NCBI GenBank assembly: GCA_007115705.1
Contig: QXEO01001137.1
Coordinates: forward strand, 310,001-374,000
DNA from: Dactylis glomerata
Lineage: Eukaryota; Streptophyta; Magnoliopsida; Poales; Poaceae
DNA: 64,000 nucleotides
Reading direction: 5' to 3'
Positions 11,183 through 22,690 of this stretch are shown in pieces (within the stretch, counting starts at the first letter, position 1; each line of letters opens with the position of its first letter). Made by a program: the position numbers and the translations under genes. Under the pieces are notes generated by a model. It made no database searches. It was not told where the DNA came from and worked only from the letters and a program-made list of their open reading frames with translations.

Positions 11183-12112
11183 CCAACGACACATGCTCTC
11201 CGTTGCTAGTAGATATCTTGGCCGAGTAGATGCTAGTGACTCCAAGAGGGAGTATTTATGCTCGATAGTGCGTTCATGCCTCTAGTAATCTGGGGGAGTG
11301 ACAGAAACCTCTAAGGTTGTAGATGTGATGTTTCCACTAGGGAGAAAACAACAATCTTGTGTTCAAGGACATTTGCATTGTTTACGTTACGCACTTTGCT
11401 CAAGGCGATAATCTGTTGCTTGCAACTTAATACCCAATGGTTGCTCGGACGACATCCGGAGGGTGGATTATTAGTCATAGATGCAGTTGGATTACGGTAT
11501 ATGTATTTTGTCGTAATGCCCATAGTGAATCTCATAGTGATTCTCATGACATTTGTATGCTAGCTTTATTCTATCAATTGCCCAACTGTAATTTGTTTAC
11601 CCAGCATGTTATTTACCTTATGGAGAGACACCACTAGTGAACTGTGGACCCTGGTCCATCCTTTTACATTATTATTACCATTTACCTTTTACTTGTTTTA
11701 TTTACATTTTTGCAAACTATTACCTTTTACCACTCGATACGCTTAATCCTTTGTTTACAGCAAACTGGTGAGATTGACAACCTCATCGTAAGTTGGGACA
11801 AAGTACTTGGTTGTGTTGTGTGCAGGTTCCATGTTGCTGCTGGTACAAAGCTACACCCTGGACAAGTTTTGTGGCACCGTTGCTGGGGACCGAAGAAGAA
11901 GAAGCTACCACGTCAACTACGCGCCAGCAAAACATCAACAAGTTTTCTACGCCATTGTCTGGAGTTGTCACAAAGCTAGCGGGCATCAACCTTCGGAAGT
12001 TTGCTTCTTTCTCCAACTGGTTCGATAAACCTTGGTTTCACAACTGAGGGAAGACTTGCTGCTGTGCTCATCATAACCTTCTCTTGGGGTTTCCAACTGG
12101 GCGGTTATATAT
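11183..12112 (+). repeat. Plus-strand fragment of an Athila-type LTR
   Basis: It begins within ACATGCTCTCCGTTGCTAGT and ends near CCAACTGGGCGGTTAT. The reverse complement is found in the LTRs at 23519-25238 and 28944-30663, with many differences. The first several hundred bases of the LTR and its extreme end are missing. It bridges the truncated Tat-type LTR and the truncated end of the next element, so it marks an old rearrangement. Confidence 0.75.
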
Positions 12113-13758
12113 ATAAAACTCCTACATCAACATCACACCACCAAAGTGTCGATAAACAAAATACGGACAAGAAGCATCACACTTACCAAGGCACAAGTCA
12201 TAATAGACAGCAACTTCCCTACATATAACTAGACTTGCAATAAGCAAAGGGGATCACAATAAAGATCCACAAGGTAAATCATGATTGGTGATGGCAAACC
12301 TTTGTTCTTGGTTAGAGAACAATGAACAGATTTTACCTATATTTTGATCAGAGCCTTTTATATCAGAGCTTACAAAGCAAAAATCACATGCTCAATCATA
12401 ACAATCTCTTTACAATCATAGATAGCTTTCAAAGGTGTATTCTTTCAGATAAAAGCATCGTACTAAACAAAGGAAGACAATAAACATGATTGAACAAATC
12501 AACATATGGATGAATGAAAGATAACAACTCAAATGCTTGCTTGATATAGAGGGGAATAGGTTGACTCAACATAAAAGTAAAAGATAGGCCCTTCGCAGAG
12601 GGAAGCAGAGATTAAGCATGTACTAGAGCTTTTCATTTGTAAAACAGAGGTCAAAGTTGTTTTGAGAGGTGGTTGTTTCTGTCAACGACTAGCAACGGAG
12701 CTCTTGCTATCTTCTATACTAAACAAGTGAGAGCGGTTCCTAGATGTTTGATTAATTGGCACAATTTTGCTCTTTTATAGTTTGGCACTCGTCCTCACTT
12801 TTCCTTTCACAAACCATGGCTAACCGATTCCATCGGGTGCCCACCTACTTTCACATACCATGGAGGAGTGCCTTGTTCTTTTCTTTTTCTTTTTTTTGTT
12901 ATAATGGTCTGACCAGCTCCCTTGCAAAATTAGTGGCGAACATATGAAGCATGCAAGTCGAGGGGTACTCAATTTAGTATGGAAGATAACAAACTCAACC
13001 ACCACGTCCTCATGAGCTAAAAACAGTGGCACAAAATGAGAAGTAGTTGAAGGTTTTTGAAAGGTAGCACATGAAAATTTACTTGGAATGGCTTGAAATA
13101 CCATGCATAGGATTTTATGGTGGACTCTTTGGAAGTAACTTGGTTTTTGGAAATTGGATGCACGAGAAGTATTCCCTCTCAGTACAGGTTTTTGGCTAGC
13201 AAGGCTGGGTAGCAAGCATAAGAGTTGCATGAAACAAACAAATATATATGTGATAGAAAACAATCATGCAAACTTCCATGAAAGTACAAACGATCTTAGC
13301 TTGAGAATACTAATGCTTATGAGCCAATCATGAAGGAAAGCTGAAATGATGTATCTACAAGTATTTCCCTCTTTTCTACTCAAGCCTCAAAGTATTGCTG
13401 CTACTGACCATTGCTAAGTTTGCCAAAACCAACTAGATTTACTAATGCTCCCAAAGTGATACCAATACTAATTAACAAGACTAATCATATAAGAAAACAT
13501 TGCAAACTAAAATATGGTGTGCGGAAAGTAAATGATAAGACTTCTCATTAATATTTCATAACCGCAACTCACACCAAGGGATACATAGATAACCAACTAA
13601 AGGAGGATACTTCCACACTGCAAACTATTCTATAAGATAACTTCTCTATTCATGATATGACTCTACTTGAAAAGTAAATGGGTAAAAGGTAATGATGTGA
13701 TACCGCGACACTCCCCCAAGCTTGGATAAACCAAGGGGATGCCAATACCAATGACGAA
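12113..13758 (-). mobile_element. 3' non-coding region of the autonomous Athila-type element
   Basis: No gene is seen. The stretch shares blocks with 7427-8209 and 42500-43400, including AGGCCCTTCGCAGAGGGAAG (12586-12605) and the CACCCGATGGAATCGG block (about 12820-12845). An AAGCTTGGGGGAG polypurine motif lies at 13724-13712 but is not followed by a recognisable LTR start. The 3' LTR is missing. Confidence 0.6.
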
Positions 13759-14259
13759 TTACTCCTTCGGTGGTGGTGGTGAGTCTTTATCATCATCAGA
13801 ATTCCAAGGCAAAGGTTCCCCATCAAGAAAGGATGACTTTGTCTCCAATATCCTGAAACTGGCAGCAACACTAATTTGTTTAAACCTAGCCTCATACTCA
13901 CAGTTTTGATTTTGCAAGTCATAGAGTTGTGCTTGTAATTTGTTGGTGGTCTCATGGAGTGACAAGATGTCATCCCAGAGCTCTGCAGTCTCCTTCTTGT
14001 GCTTGGCGATGAGTTCTTGATTTATCCTATGGATGATGTCCACCTCGCGTTCTGCCATCTTCTTGTATTTAAAGACTTCTTGCTCCAGCGCTTCCATCCT
14101 AGCTTCAAGACTTCCTTCTCCTTTAGGGCCCTGAATATCTTCTATCTGCAACTTCCCATCCTTGAGCGACAACTCCTTTGGATGCATCTTCAGCTCCCTC
14201 ATATATGGATTAATGATGTCCGCAAGAGAGTTCTCCTCGGATGAACCAGACGAAGACAT
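13759..14259 (-). CDS. Accessory coiled-coil protein of an Athila-type element
   Basis: This intact ORF of 166 codons lies between integrase and the 3' end, the place where Athila elements carry an extra, sometimes envelope-like, ORF. I chose the ATG at 14259 because its context, GCCACCATGT, is near ideal for plants and a TATA box lies about 100 bases upstream. A longer frame to 14547 runs through the promoter. The protein starts MSSSGSSEENSLADIINPYM. A long charged helical region follows (EARMEALEQEVFKYKKMAER, then IAKHKKETAELWDDILSL and TNKLQAQLYDLQNQN), predicted by eye as coiled coil. The tail is acidic and proline-rich. I see no signal peptide or membrane segment, so an envelope role is not supported. 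The function is unknown. Confidence 0.65.
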   Translation of the reverse strand: MSSSGSSEENSLADIINPYMRELKMHPKELSLKDGKLQIEDIQGPKGEGSLEARMEALEQEVFKYKKMAEREVDIIHRINQELIAKHKKETAELWDDILSLHETTNKLQAQLYDLQNQNCEYEARFKQISVAASFRILETKSSFLDGEPLPWNSDDDKDSPPPPKE

Positions 14260-14339
14260 GGTGGCTCTAAAACTGAGAACAGCTCCTGACAGAAACAGAT
14301 TGAAACAAAAACACGGCGAGAAAACGATATACAGACCTC

Positions 14340-14495
14340 GGGCAATCTGGGGGGTTATATAGGCGAAAATTAAACAACGAAACAAAGGCACAGGAGAAAA
14401 CCGGGACGGAAACGAGCTCCGAGGTGGACACACCACAGGGTGGTGCGGCCAGCAGGGGGCCCGTGCCACGAGGTGGTATGGAGCCTCCAGGCTCC
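14340..14495 (-). promoter_or_regulatory. Internal promoter-like module with TATA box upstream of the accessory ORF
   Basis: The minus strand has CCTATATAACCCC with TATATAA at 14361-14355, about 100 bases before the accessory ATG. Upstream lies a GC-rich imperfect inverted repeat (about 14424-14483: ACACACCAC with GGTGGTATGG). The element's own LTR has the same order: inverted repeat, TATA, leader. Promoter function is inferred. Confidence 0.5.
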
Positions 14496-14598
14496 GTTTC
14501 CAACTCGTTTTCGTCTCGTGATTTTTCATATTTAATAAAAACAACAAAAGTATAAGAAGAAAAGTTTAACGCGAACTTTTTCTGACTAGAACTATTAC

Positions 14599-16048
14599 CT
14601 ATTCGAAAATGGACTCTGCAGTCCCCTGCATATGTTCTTTGATGAATTCTTCCGGAGTCACCACTTGAATAACATTGATATCTTCATTATAAGAATCTCC
14701 AGAAATATAATGCTTGAGTCTTTGCCCATTCACCACTTGCGTAGTGTCATCTTTAAGAGAAGCAATATTTATCGCACCTGAACGATACACCTCTTCAATA
14801 ATAAAGGGTCCTTCCCATTTTGAGAATAATTTTCCTGCAAAAAATCTGAGACGAGACCTATACAATAGAACTTTCTCACAGACATAAAATTCTCTCTTAA
14901 GAATTCTCCTATCATGCCATTGCTTGACTTTCTCTTTGAAAAGTCTGGCATTCTCATAAGCTTCATTTCTCCACTCATCTAAGGAACTCAAATCAAGCAA
15001 CCTTTTCTTACCGGCAAGTTTAAAATCCCTATTAAGCTCTTTCACTGCCCAAAAAGCTTTGTGTTCTAATTCTAAAGGCAAGTGACATGCTTTTCCGTGA
15101 ACCATTTTATAAGGAGACATGCCCATGGGGTTCTTATAAGCAGTTCTATAAGCCCATAAAGCACAGTTTTTCTTAGATCTATTAACAGTCTTCTGCAAGA
15201 CAGACTTGATCTCTCTATTTGATAGCTCTACTTGCCCAGTAGTTTGGGGATGATAAGCAGAAGCAATTCTATGATTAACGTCATATCTAGCAAGAGTCTT
15301 CTTAAAACTGCCATGAATAAAATGAGAGCCTCCATCAGTCATAAGATATCTAGGCACACCAAACCTAGGAAAAATAATATCCTTAAGCATCTTTAACGAG
15401 GTCTCACCATCGGTACTCTTCGTAGGTATAGCTTCTACCCACTTAGTAACATAATCAACAGCAACAAGTATGTGAGTATAACCTTCTGAAGGAGGAAAAG
15501 GACCCATAAAGTCAAATCCCCAACAGTCAAATAGTTCAATAACAAGATAATAATTCATAGGCATTTCATTGCGTCTAGAAATATTGCCAACTCTTTGACA
15601 TTCATCAGAAGATAAAATAAACTTTCTAGCATCTTTAAAAAGGGTAGGCATGATGTCCTCCATAAGCACTACCATGACATTTCCTCAATATCTCTTGTTG
15701 TTCATATTCTGGAACACATCTTCGCATAATACCATCCACTCTTTCTTTATATAAGTGTGGGTCATCCCAAAAATAATGCCTCAAATCATAAAAGAATTTC
15801 CTTCTTTTCTTAGCTGTAAAGGTTGGAGGCAAATACTTGGAAACAATAAAGTTAGCATAATCAGCATACCAAGGACTCTCTCGCGAAGTTACCTTTATTG
15901 CAGCCAACTGTTCATTTGGAAAGCTATCATTAACATGAATAGGATCAAAAGAAATGTTTTCCAACCTAGACAAATTATCAGCAATAGGATTTTCAGCACC
16001 TTTCCTATCTACAATATGCAGATCAAACTCTTGTAAAACCAACACCCA
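14599..16048 (-). pseudogene. RNase H end, damaged zinc finger and integrase of the Athila-type element
   Basis: The segment 16045-15635 continues the RNase H/connection region (EFDLHIVDRKGAENPIADNL). It reaches HGSAYGGHH, then breaks where the rest of the HHCC zinc finger should follow, and a new frame starts at about 15675. The integrase core is clear: GFDFMGPFPPSEGYTH (first Asp near 15515), TDGGSHF (second Asp near 15340) and SAYHPQTTGQVE (Glu near 15230). A C-terminal strand-rich region with KWEGPFIIEEVYRSGAI follows; the frame ends at 14599. The short deletion in the zinc finger and the frameshift would prevent a functional polyprotein. I see no chromodomain, as expected for a non-chromoviral lineage. 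Confidence 0.85.
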
Positions 16049-19000
16049 TCAAATAATCCTAGGCTTAGCATCTTTCTTTGCCATAAGATACCTAATAGCA
16101 GCGTGATCAGTATGGATAGTAACATTCGAATCAACAATATAAGGTCTAAACTTATCACATGCAAAAACAATAGCAAGAAACTCCTTCTCAGTAGTAGCAT
16201 AATTCTTTTGAGAAGCATCAAGAGTCTTACTAGCATAATGAATAACATTCAACTTCTTATCTACGCGCTGCCCAAGAACAACATCCACAGCAAAATCACT
16301 AGCATCACACATAATCTCAAAGGGTAAATTCCAATCAGGTGGTTGGACAATAGGAGCAGTAGTTAAAGACTTCTTAAGAGTTTCCAACGCTTCCTTACAA
16401 TCATCATCAAAAACAAATGGTGCATCTTTTTGAAGAAGATTAGTAAGAGGCTTTAAAATCTTAGAGAAATCTTTAATGAACCTCCTATAAAAACCAGCAT
16501 GACCAAGAATACTACGAATACCTTTAACATCCCTAGGACAGGGCATTTTCTCAATTGCTTCAACCTTTGCTCTATCAACTTCAATACCTCTTTTAGAGAT
16601 TTTATGTCCAAGAACAATTCCTTCATTCACCATAAAGTGGCATCTCTCGCAATTAAGGACAAGATTAGTTTCTTCACATCTCTGCAAAACTTTATCAAGA
16701 TTGTGCAAACAATTATCAAAAGAAGTTCCATAGATGGAGATATCGTCCATGAATACCTCCACAATTTCTTCACAAAATCCATGAAAAATAGCAGACATGC
16801 ATCTTTGAAAAGTAGCAGGAGCATTGCACAAACCAAAAGGCATACGTCTATAAGCATAAGTTCCATAAGGACAAGTAAAAGTGGTTTTCTCTTGATCTTG
16901 CTTTTTAACAGCAATCTGAGAGAAACCAGAATAACCATCAAGAAAACAAAAATGAGTTTTCTTAGATAACCTCTCCAACATTTGATCTATAAACGGTAAA
17001 GAATAATGATCTTTCTTAGTAACTTTGTTGACCTTTCTAAAATCGATGCACATCCTATAACCAACTACTACCCTCTGAGGAATAATCTCGTTATTCTCAT
17101 TAGGCACAACAGTAATTCGTCCTTTCTTAGGAACACAATGCATAGGACTAACCCATCTACTATCAGCAATAGGATAAATAATACCAGCATCAAGAAGTTT
17201 CAATACCTCATTTCTTACCACTTCCTTCATCTTAGGAATTAAACGGCATTGATGTTCAACAACTGGCTTTGCATCAGGCTCCAAATTAATAGCATGCTGA
17301 CATATAGTAGGAGAAATCCCTTTTAAATCATCAAGAGGATATCTCATAGCTCCTCGGTGTTTCCTTAGTATTTCCAATAACCTTTCTTCTTCATTCCCTG
17401 AAAGTTTAGAACTGATAATAACAGGATATATTTTCTTATCATCAATATAAGCATATTTAAGATCATCAGGTAAAGGCTTTAAATCAAAAACAGGGTCTTC
17501 CTTAGGTGGCAAAGTAGTACCCAAATCCTCCATAGGTAAATTGTGTTTAAGCAACTCTGGCTGACAAAGAAGAATTTCATCAATCTCATTTCTTTCTTCC
17601 CTGAAGATCTCACTTTTGTGGTCCTCCATATATTGCTGCAAAGCATCATTAGGAGCAAGAACAATAGAAGCAAGCTGTTCAACTCTAAAATCTTCATTAG
17701 GCAATTCAATTTCATAAGGAGCTTTGGTAAACTTAGAAAAATTAAACTCATAAGATTCTCCATCAAACTTAGTCAAAATTTCCCCCTTCTTACAATCTAT
17801 AACAGCGCCACAAGTATTCAAAAAGGGTCTACCAGAAATAATAGGACAAGTTTTACTAGCAGCTCTACCAAGTACTAGAAAATCAGCAGGATATTTAGTC
17901 TTACCGCATAAAACTTCCACATCTCTAACAATACCAATTGGAAAGATAGTCTCTCTATTAGCAAGCTGAATAACCACATCGATATCTTCCAGTTTGCAAG
18001 AACCAATTTCATGCATGATTTCTTTGTAAAGCTTATACGGAATAGCACTTGAACTTGCACCAATGTCGCATAAACCATAATAGCAATGATCACCAATCCT
18101 GACAGAAAGCACAAGAACACTTGTTTTCCTAGATCTACTAGGATGTGAAACAATGTTAGAAGCATCTTCACAAAAGATAATATGTCCATCTCCTACATTT
18201 TTAGTAACAAGGTCCTTCACTATAGCTACAGGAGACTTAACAGTTATTTGCTTATCAGGTTCTAAAGCTTTCTTTGCACTTTTATTAAGCACACTAGTTA
18301 ACATAGAATGCTCTTTTACCTTAACAGGGAAAGGCGTTTTCTCAAAATAAGGCTCAGGCAAAATGCGATCAACAGTACAAACTTTAGTAATTCTAGCAGG
18401 AACACAACTAGTAGTATCTTTATAAGGCACATGGTACTTGTTCCAATCCTTCTTTGGAACATCAAGATAAGAGGCGAAAGCCTTAAAACAGTTAGCAAGT
18501 ATTTGAGAATCAAGACCATAAACAATGCTAACATTATGAAAGTCATCGGTTCCCATAAAAGCTTTAATGCATTCATAATCATAATTTATACCTGACTTTC
18601 TACCTTTGTCGTTCTCCCATCCTTCAGTATTTTCCTGAATACAGTCAAGAAGATCCCATTTAGCTTCTTCTTTCATATGTGTAAATGATCCAAAGCAAGA
18701 AGCATCCAATAAATCTTTGTCATGAAGAGAAAGCCTTGCATAAATGTTATTAATAACAATATTACTGGGGAGCTCATGAATGGGACATTTGAGCATTAGT
18801 GACATCAATCTCCCCCACGCTTGGGCAATACTCTCTCCATCATGAGCCCAAAAATTATATATTTGATTCCGATCTTTGTGAATATCACTTGGAGGATAGA
18901 ATTTGGAATAAAAGAGGGGTACAATTTCCTCCCAGCCAATAGATCGACCATCCTTCAGCAGCCTATACCATTCCGCAGCTATGCCCTTCAGTGATAAAGA

Positions 19001-19249
19001 GAATAGCTTTCTCTTAACCTGGCTTGATGAAATACTTGCACACTTGAACAACTCGCATAATTCATGTATAAAGAGTAAATGATCACCCGGATGGATAGTT
19101 CCATCTCCTGAATAGCAGTTAATTATAACACGTTCCATAATTTTTATAGGTATTTTAAAAGGATCTAATTGAGCAGGCAGTGGTTCATCCACTACCGTAA
19201 TAGAGGCAGTAGTGTTCCCAAATAGGGAACCAAATGGAGACTTCTCCAT
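16049..19249 (-). pseudogene. gag-protease-RT-RNase H polyprotein, Athila type
   Basis: The start is taken as the ATG at 19249 (MEKSPFGSLFGNTTAS); the longer frame to 19375 runs into the PBS. Domains in order: gag core (KLFSLSLKGIAAEWYRLL and FYSKFYPPSDIH, about 19040-18870); retropepsin with active site D-I-G-A-S (about 18060) and SGRPFLNTCGAVIDC; reverse transcriptase with YRMCIDFRKVNKVTKKDHY and catalytic FMDDISIYG (about 16740); RNase H with MCDASDF (about 16300) and TTEKEFLAIVFACDKFRPY. The frame is open for over 1,060 codons, unusually well kept here. It stops at a TGA (16049-16051) just before the RNase H end, where relatives have Arg, consistent with a single C-to-T change. RT would copy the RNA in cytoplasmic particles. 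Confidence 0.9.
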
Positions 19250-19336
19250 AGCAAAATAAAATAAAAGACAGAAATAAAAACAATACTCACAGCGAAAGTT
19301 ACCTTTACCAATTCCACTCTTCAATAGCGCTTCACT

Positions 19337-19354
19337 CCCCGGCAACGGCGCCAG
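19337..19354 (-). other. Primer binding site, tRNA-Asp type
   Basis: The plus strand reads TCCCCGGCAACGGCGCCA, 11 bases from the LTR end at 19366. It is identical to the site at 6002-6019. Confidence 0.85.
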
Positions 19355-19365
19355 AAAATAGTCTT

Positions 19366-20880
19366 GATGACCCACAAGTATAGGGGTGTATCGTAGTACT
19401 TTCGATAAATAAGAGTGTCGAACCCAACGAGGAGTAGAAGGTGTTGATAAGCAGTTTTGATCAAGGATTCACTGTAAATACTAGCAAACGGGTTTTCAGG
19501 GGTATTTTGTAATGCAAGTAAATAAAGTACAAGTAAATAAAATACAATAATAATAATTGCTGCAAGTGGCCCAATCCTTTCTAGAGCAAAGGACAAGCCG
19601 GTTGTGTAACTTATAATTACCAAACGTTCCTGAGGACACACGGGAGTTTCTGTCGAGTGCTTTCGCTTCATGCAGCTAAGTAATCTTCAATGGTTTGATA
19701 AGTGTTATTGGGGTGAACCTATGCTAGTGCACTACCCCAACTTGGACTAATACACACTTGTGATTATACCCCTTGCAAGCATCCGCAACTACAAGAAAGT
19801 AATTAAGATAAATCTAACCACAGCCTTAAGCTCTGAGATCCTACACTCCCTGGTGCAATGGTTTCCTAACGGGGGTTTAGGTTTCTATCGCTCTGGCCAC
19901 ACCACAATTAGTAGCCAAATACACAGTGCATTCCACTAGGACCATAAAGGTGAAGTATCATGTAGTCGACGTTCATATGACACCACTAGTGAAATAGCAC
20001 CACAACATATAAATATTAAACCATTAAATATTACTCAACATAGTTTCACTACTAACATCTTGACTTCTCCCATGTCCTCAAGAACTAAACGAACTACTCA
20101 CAAGACATCATATGGATCATGACTAGAGGTGAAATAATGGTAAATAACAATCTGAACATAAACCTTAATTCAAAGGTTCCACTCAATAGCATCAACTACA
20201 AGAGTAATCAACATCGGGAAAGTTTCCCCATAGAATTGGACAAGATTCAACCCAAGATATTATAGCGGGATGGCGTGGTGATGGTGAAGATGAAGGTGCT
20301 GATGATGATGTTGATGAAGATGATGATCCTGATGAGGCCCAGCTCGATGGTGATAACGATGGTGACGATCTCCCCTCTTCGGGAAGGAATTTCCCCGGCA
20401 GATTTCTGCCTGCCAGAGAGCTTTCTCTCTCTGTGTGTTTTCCGCCCCGCAGAGGCGGCGGAGTCTATCTCTGATCCCCCCTCTCGTCTTAGGTTTTCGG
20501 GGATGACGATATATGCGAGGGGCCACTGGCAGAAGTGGGCCAGGGTGGCCACACCACTGGGTGGCAAGTCTAGGGGATGGCCCATGCCACCTGGTGGTGT
20601 GGGCCCCCGGCTGCTCCCCTCGCTCTCTCCTTCTGGCTACTTTCGTCATCTGATGAAATATGAATTTTTGGGTATTTTCCTGGAATTGCTGATCTTCAGA
20701 AATATGCTGTCTTGACGGTCCTTTTTCCAGCAGAATCCTAACTCCGGCAGCAAGTTTTCCAATAATCATCAAACATGCAAAAATTGAGGAAACAACGTAA
20801 GTATCATCTCTAAATATGAAATATATCAATGAATAATAGTAAATTATGATATAAAATAGTGATGCAAAATGGACGTATCA
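19366..20880 (-). repeat. 5' LTR of the autonomous Athila-type element (1.5 kb)
   Basis: The minus strand starts TGATACGTCCATTTTGCATC at 20880 and ends GGGTCATCA at 19366. No polypurine tract follows 20880, so this is the 5' LTR; AGCCG at 20881-20885 may be one half of the target duplication. The promoter region has GCATATATCG (about 20515-20506) and upstream a long inverted repeat: 20547-20566 pairs with 20585-20605 at nearly all positions. A GAT-rich simple stretch lies at about 20278-20340. Confidence 0.85.
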
Positions 20881-22289
20881 AGCCGCCATCCACCATGGTT
20901 TTGGACGTCTGCTATTAAGTGCCGTCACCATGGCGGGTTGTTCATGCAAAAGCTGCCATCTCACGAAAAATTCAAACACAAAAAAACTGGATGGCGGATT
21001 GCATAGTCCTACGTGTGATTTTTTTTCTAAGTGTTGTTTTTCGCATGATAAACTGCTAAAGTCGCATAAAAACAAGCCTTGCAGTTTTTTGCAAACAACA
21101 CCACTTTAAGACTTGATAAACTATGCATCCATTGCAGCTAAAGTTCAAAAGCATTACCAATCCGCCATGGGCAGATTGGGCACAGTACAAGCATACACGC
21201 ATAAGTTATATTACAGACCCACTCAGGAGCCGAATTGATGCATTGTTTTTTCTACACAATGCAGATCATAGTTCAAGTCTGAGTGGCGGCAGATGTGACC
21301 CCGTCCCCGCCATCGCCAGCTTCAGCAGCTTTGGAGACCGCCGCGGATGCATTGCTCGGAGAATCTTGTAGAGCGCATGCCTCGTAGTATACATCAAGCT
21401 GAGTGCCAATGGCACATAGCTGATCATACCCTAGCACGCTCTGCCGGATGGCGGTTTTATCCATTGGCGCCCTGTCGTCATAAGTTTCTGGCACCCCGGA
21501 GGTGACGAGGTCTAAGATGAGCTCAGGGTAGTAGGCCTTCCCCAATGTGAGTGCAGTTCTAGCACCACCCCTTGCAGCAGACTTCTTACAATCCTCAACA
21601 AGGGGAACCAGCTTCAGCTTCTCCGCAAGCTCCATGGCAGTTAGCTTTGAGGACCCAGCTATCTAGAGACTCGTGCATGCACCACGACCTGCGTCAAAAA
21701 GAACATCAAGTTCTTTCTTCACAACGTCCGTGGAGGTGCACAACTCCAATCCAGTGTCAGGTTCCGGCTGACCAAATAGCGCTGCATAGTGGAAAGCGTA
21801 TAAGTACAATCCAAGCAAATCTCAGTGCATACAAAGTGTGAAGAAAAGCATACCCAATAGCATCTTATGCAGACAGCCAAAGATCTCGATACAGCCGCTT
21901 AGCTGCTTCTCTCAATCTGCAGCTTCACGACGGGCGTCATCAAATTCCTTTTGCTTCTGCAAGACGATGCGGTGCGGGTCCTTCAGTTGCTCCTCGAGGA
22001 GGGAGTTATCAGCCAGTGCATGGCGGAGTCGAGCGTCAAGCTCCTCCATCGCAATCACATGGCCTTTCCTTTCCCCCTCGAGGGTAGCCTTCAGCTTGGC
22101 ACTATCTTCATGGCGGATAATAATAGCAAAGATGAGCAGCGAAAGTTACATGATTGAAAAAGAAAACAATCAAAGTGAAATACCGCTATGCTCCAGCTTC
22201 CCCCACAGATCCGCTATCATCATATTCTTTTCTGCCAGCTCCTTCTCCTGCGAGTTGACAGCCTGGACAAGGTCTTCAACAACTTTTTG

Positions 22290-22690
22290 TAATTCTGTGG
22301 AGATTCACAAGAAAATGTTAGTCTCTCTTAGATCACTATGCCGGATTGCAATCAGCCATAAGCGCTCGGGGGCTACACATCAAAATTAACAACAAGTTCT
22401 CTTAGAGCATTATGCCGGATAGAAATCCACCATAACGCTTAGGGGCTACACATCACATTTTAAATACATAGTTCGCTTAGAGCCCTATGCCAAGATTATA
22501 ATCCGCCATAGCGCTCAGGGGCTATAGCTAGCAAAAAATCCTAAATCTTCTAAGAGCACCGCTAGGAAAGATTTGCCTTGTGGTGCTCGGGGGCTACAGG
22601 TTAATTCTAAAAAAATTCTAAGTAGTTACTCGAAGAGCACCCTGATGGATTCCCTATGAGAATCCGCCATGACGCTCAGGGGCTATAGAG
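22290..22690 (+). repeat. Array of five diverged repeats, each with a polypurine-like motif
   Basis: Motifs of the form CGCTC(A/G)GGGGCTA(C/T) start at about 22363, 22436, 22512, 22585 and 22673, spaced 73-88 bases. Each is preceded by related text (TTAGAGC-CTATGCC, ATCCGCCATA). The array lies in an intron of the antisense gene and, in the plus-strand sense, upstream of the true polypurine tract at about 32227, which has the same GGGGCTAC core. Confidence 0.7.

Larger units (their letters stand above)
12113..20880 (-). mobile_element. Autonomous Athila-type Ty3/gypsy element lacking its 3' LTR
   Basis: Order on the minus strand: 5' LTR (20880-19366), PBS (19354-19337), gag-PR-RT-RNaseH (19249-16049), RNaseH end and integrase (16048-14599), internal promoter-like module, coiled-coil ORF (14259-13759), then a 3' non-coding region. 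It has the only near-complete Athila-type pol in the window and could have supplied enzymes to the shorter non-autonomous elements nearby when intact. Confidence 0.8.

Noticed and set aside
13712..13724. Polypurine tract marking a 3' LTR at about 13700
   Set aside because: The following sequence on the minus strand (TGTCGCGGTATC) does not match any LTR start in the window and continues as internal sequence.
14260..14547. N-terminal extension of the accessory ORF
   Set aside because: This part covers the TATA box and GC-rich module; the ATG at 14259 has far better context.
22290..22690. CRISPR-like array
   Set aside because: The repeats are diverged, spacing is irregular and the genome is plant nuclear; it is a retrotransposon tandem repeat.
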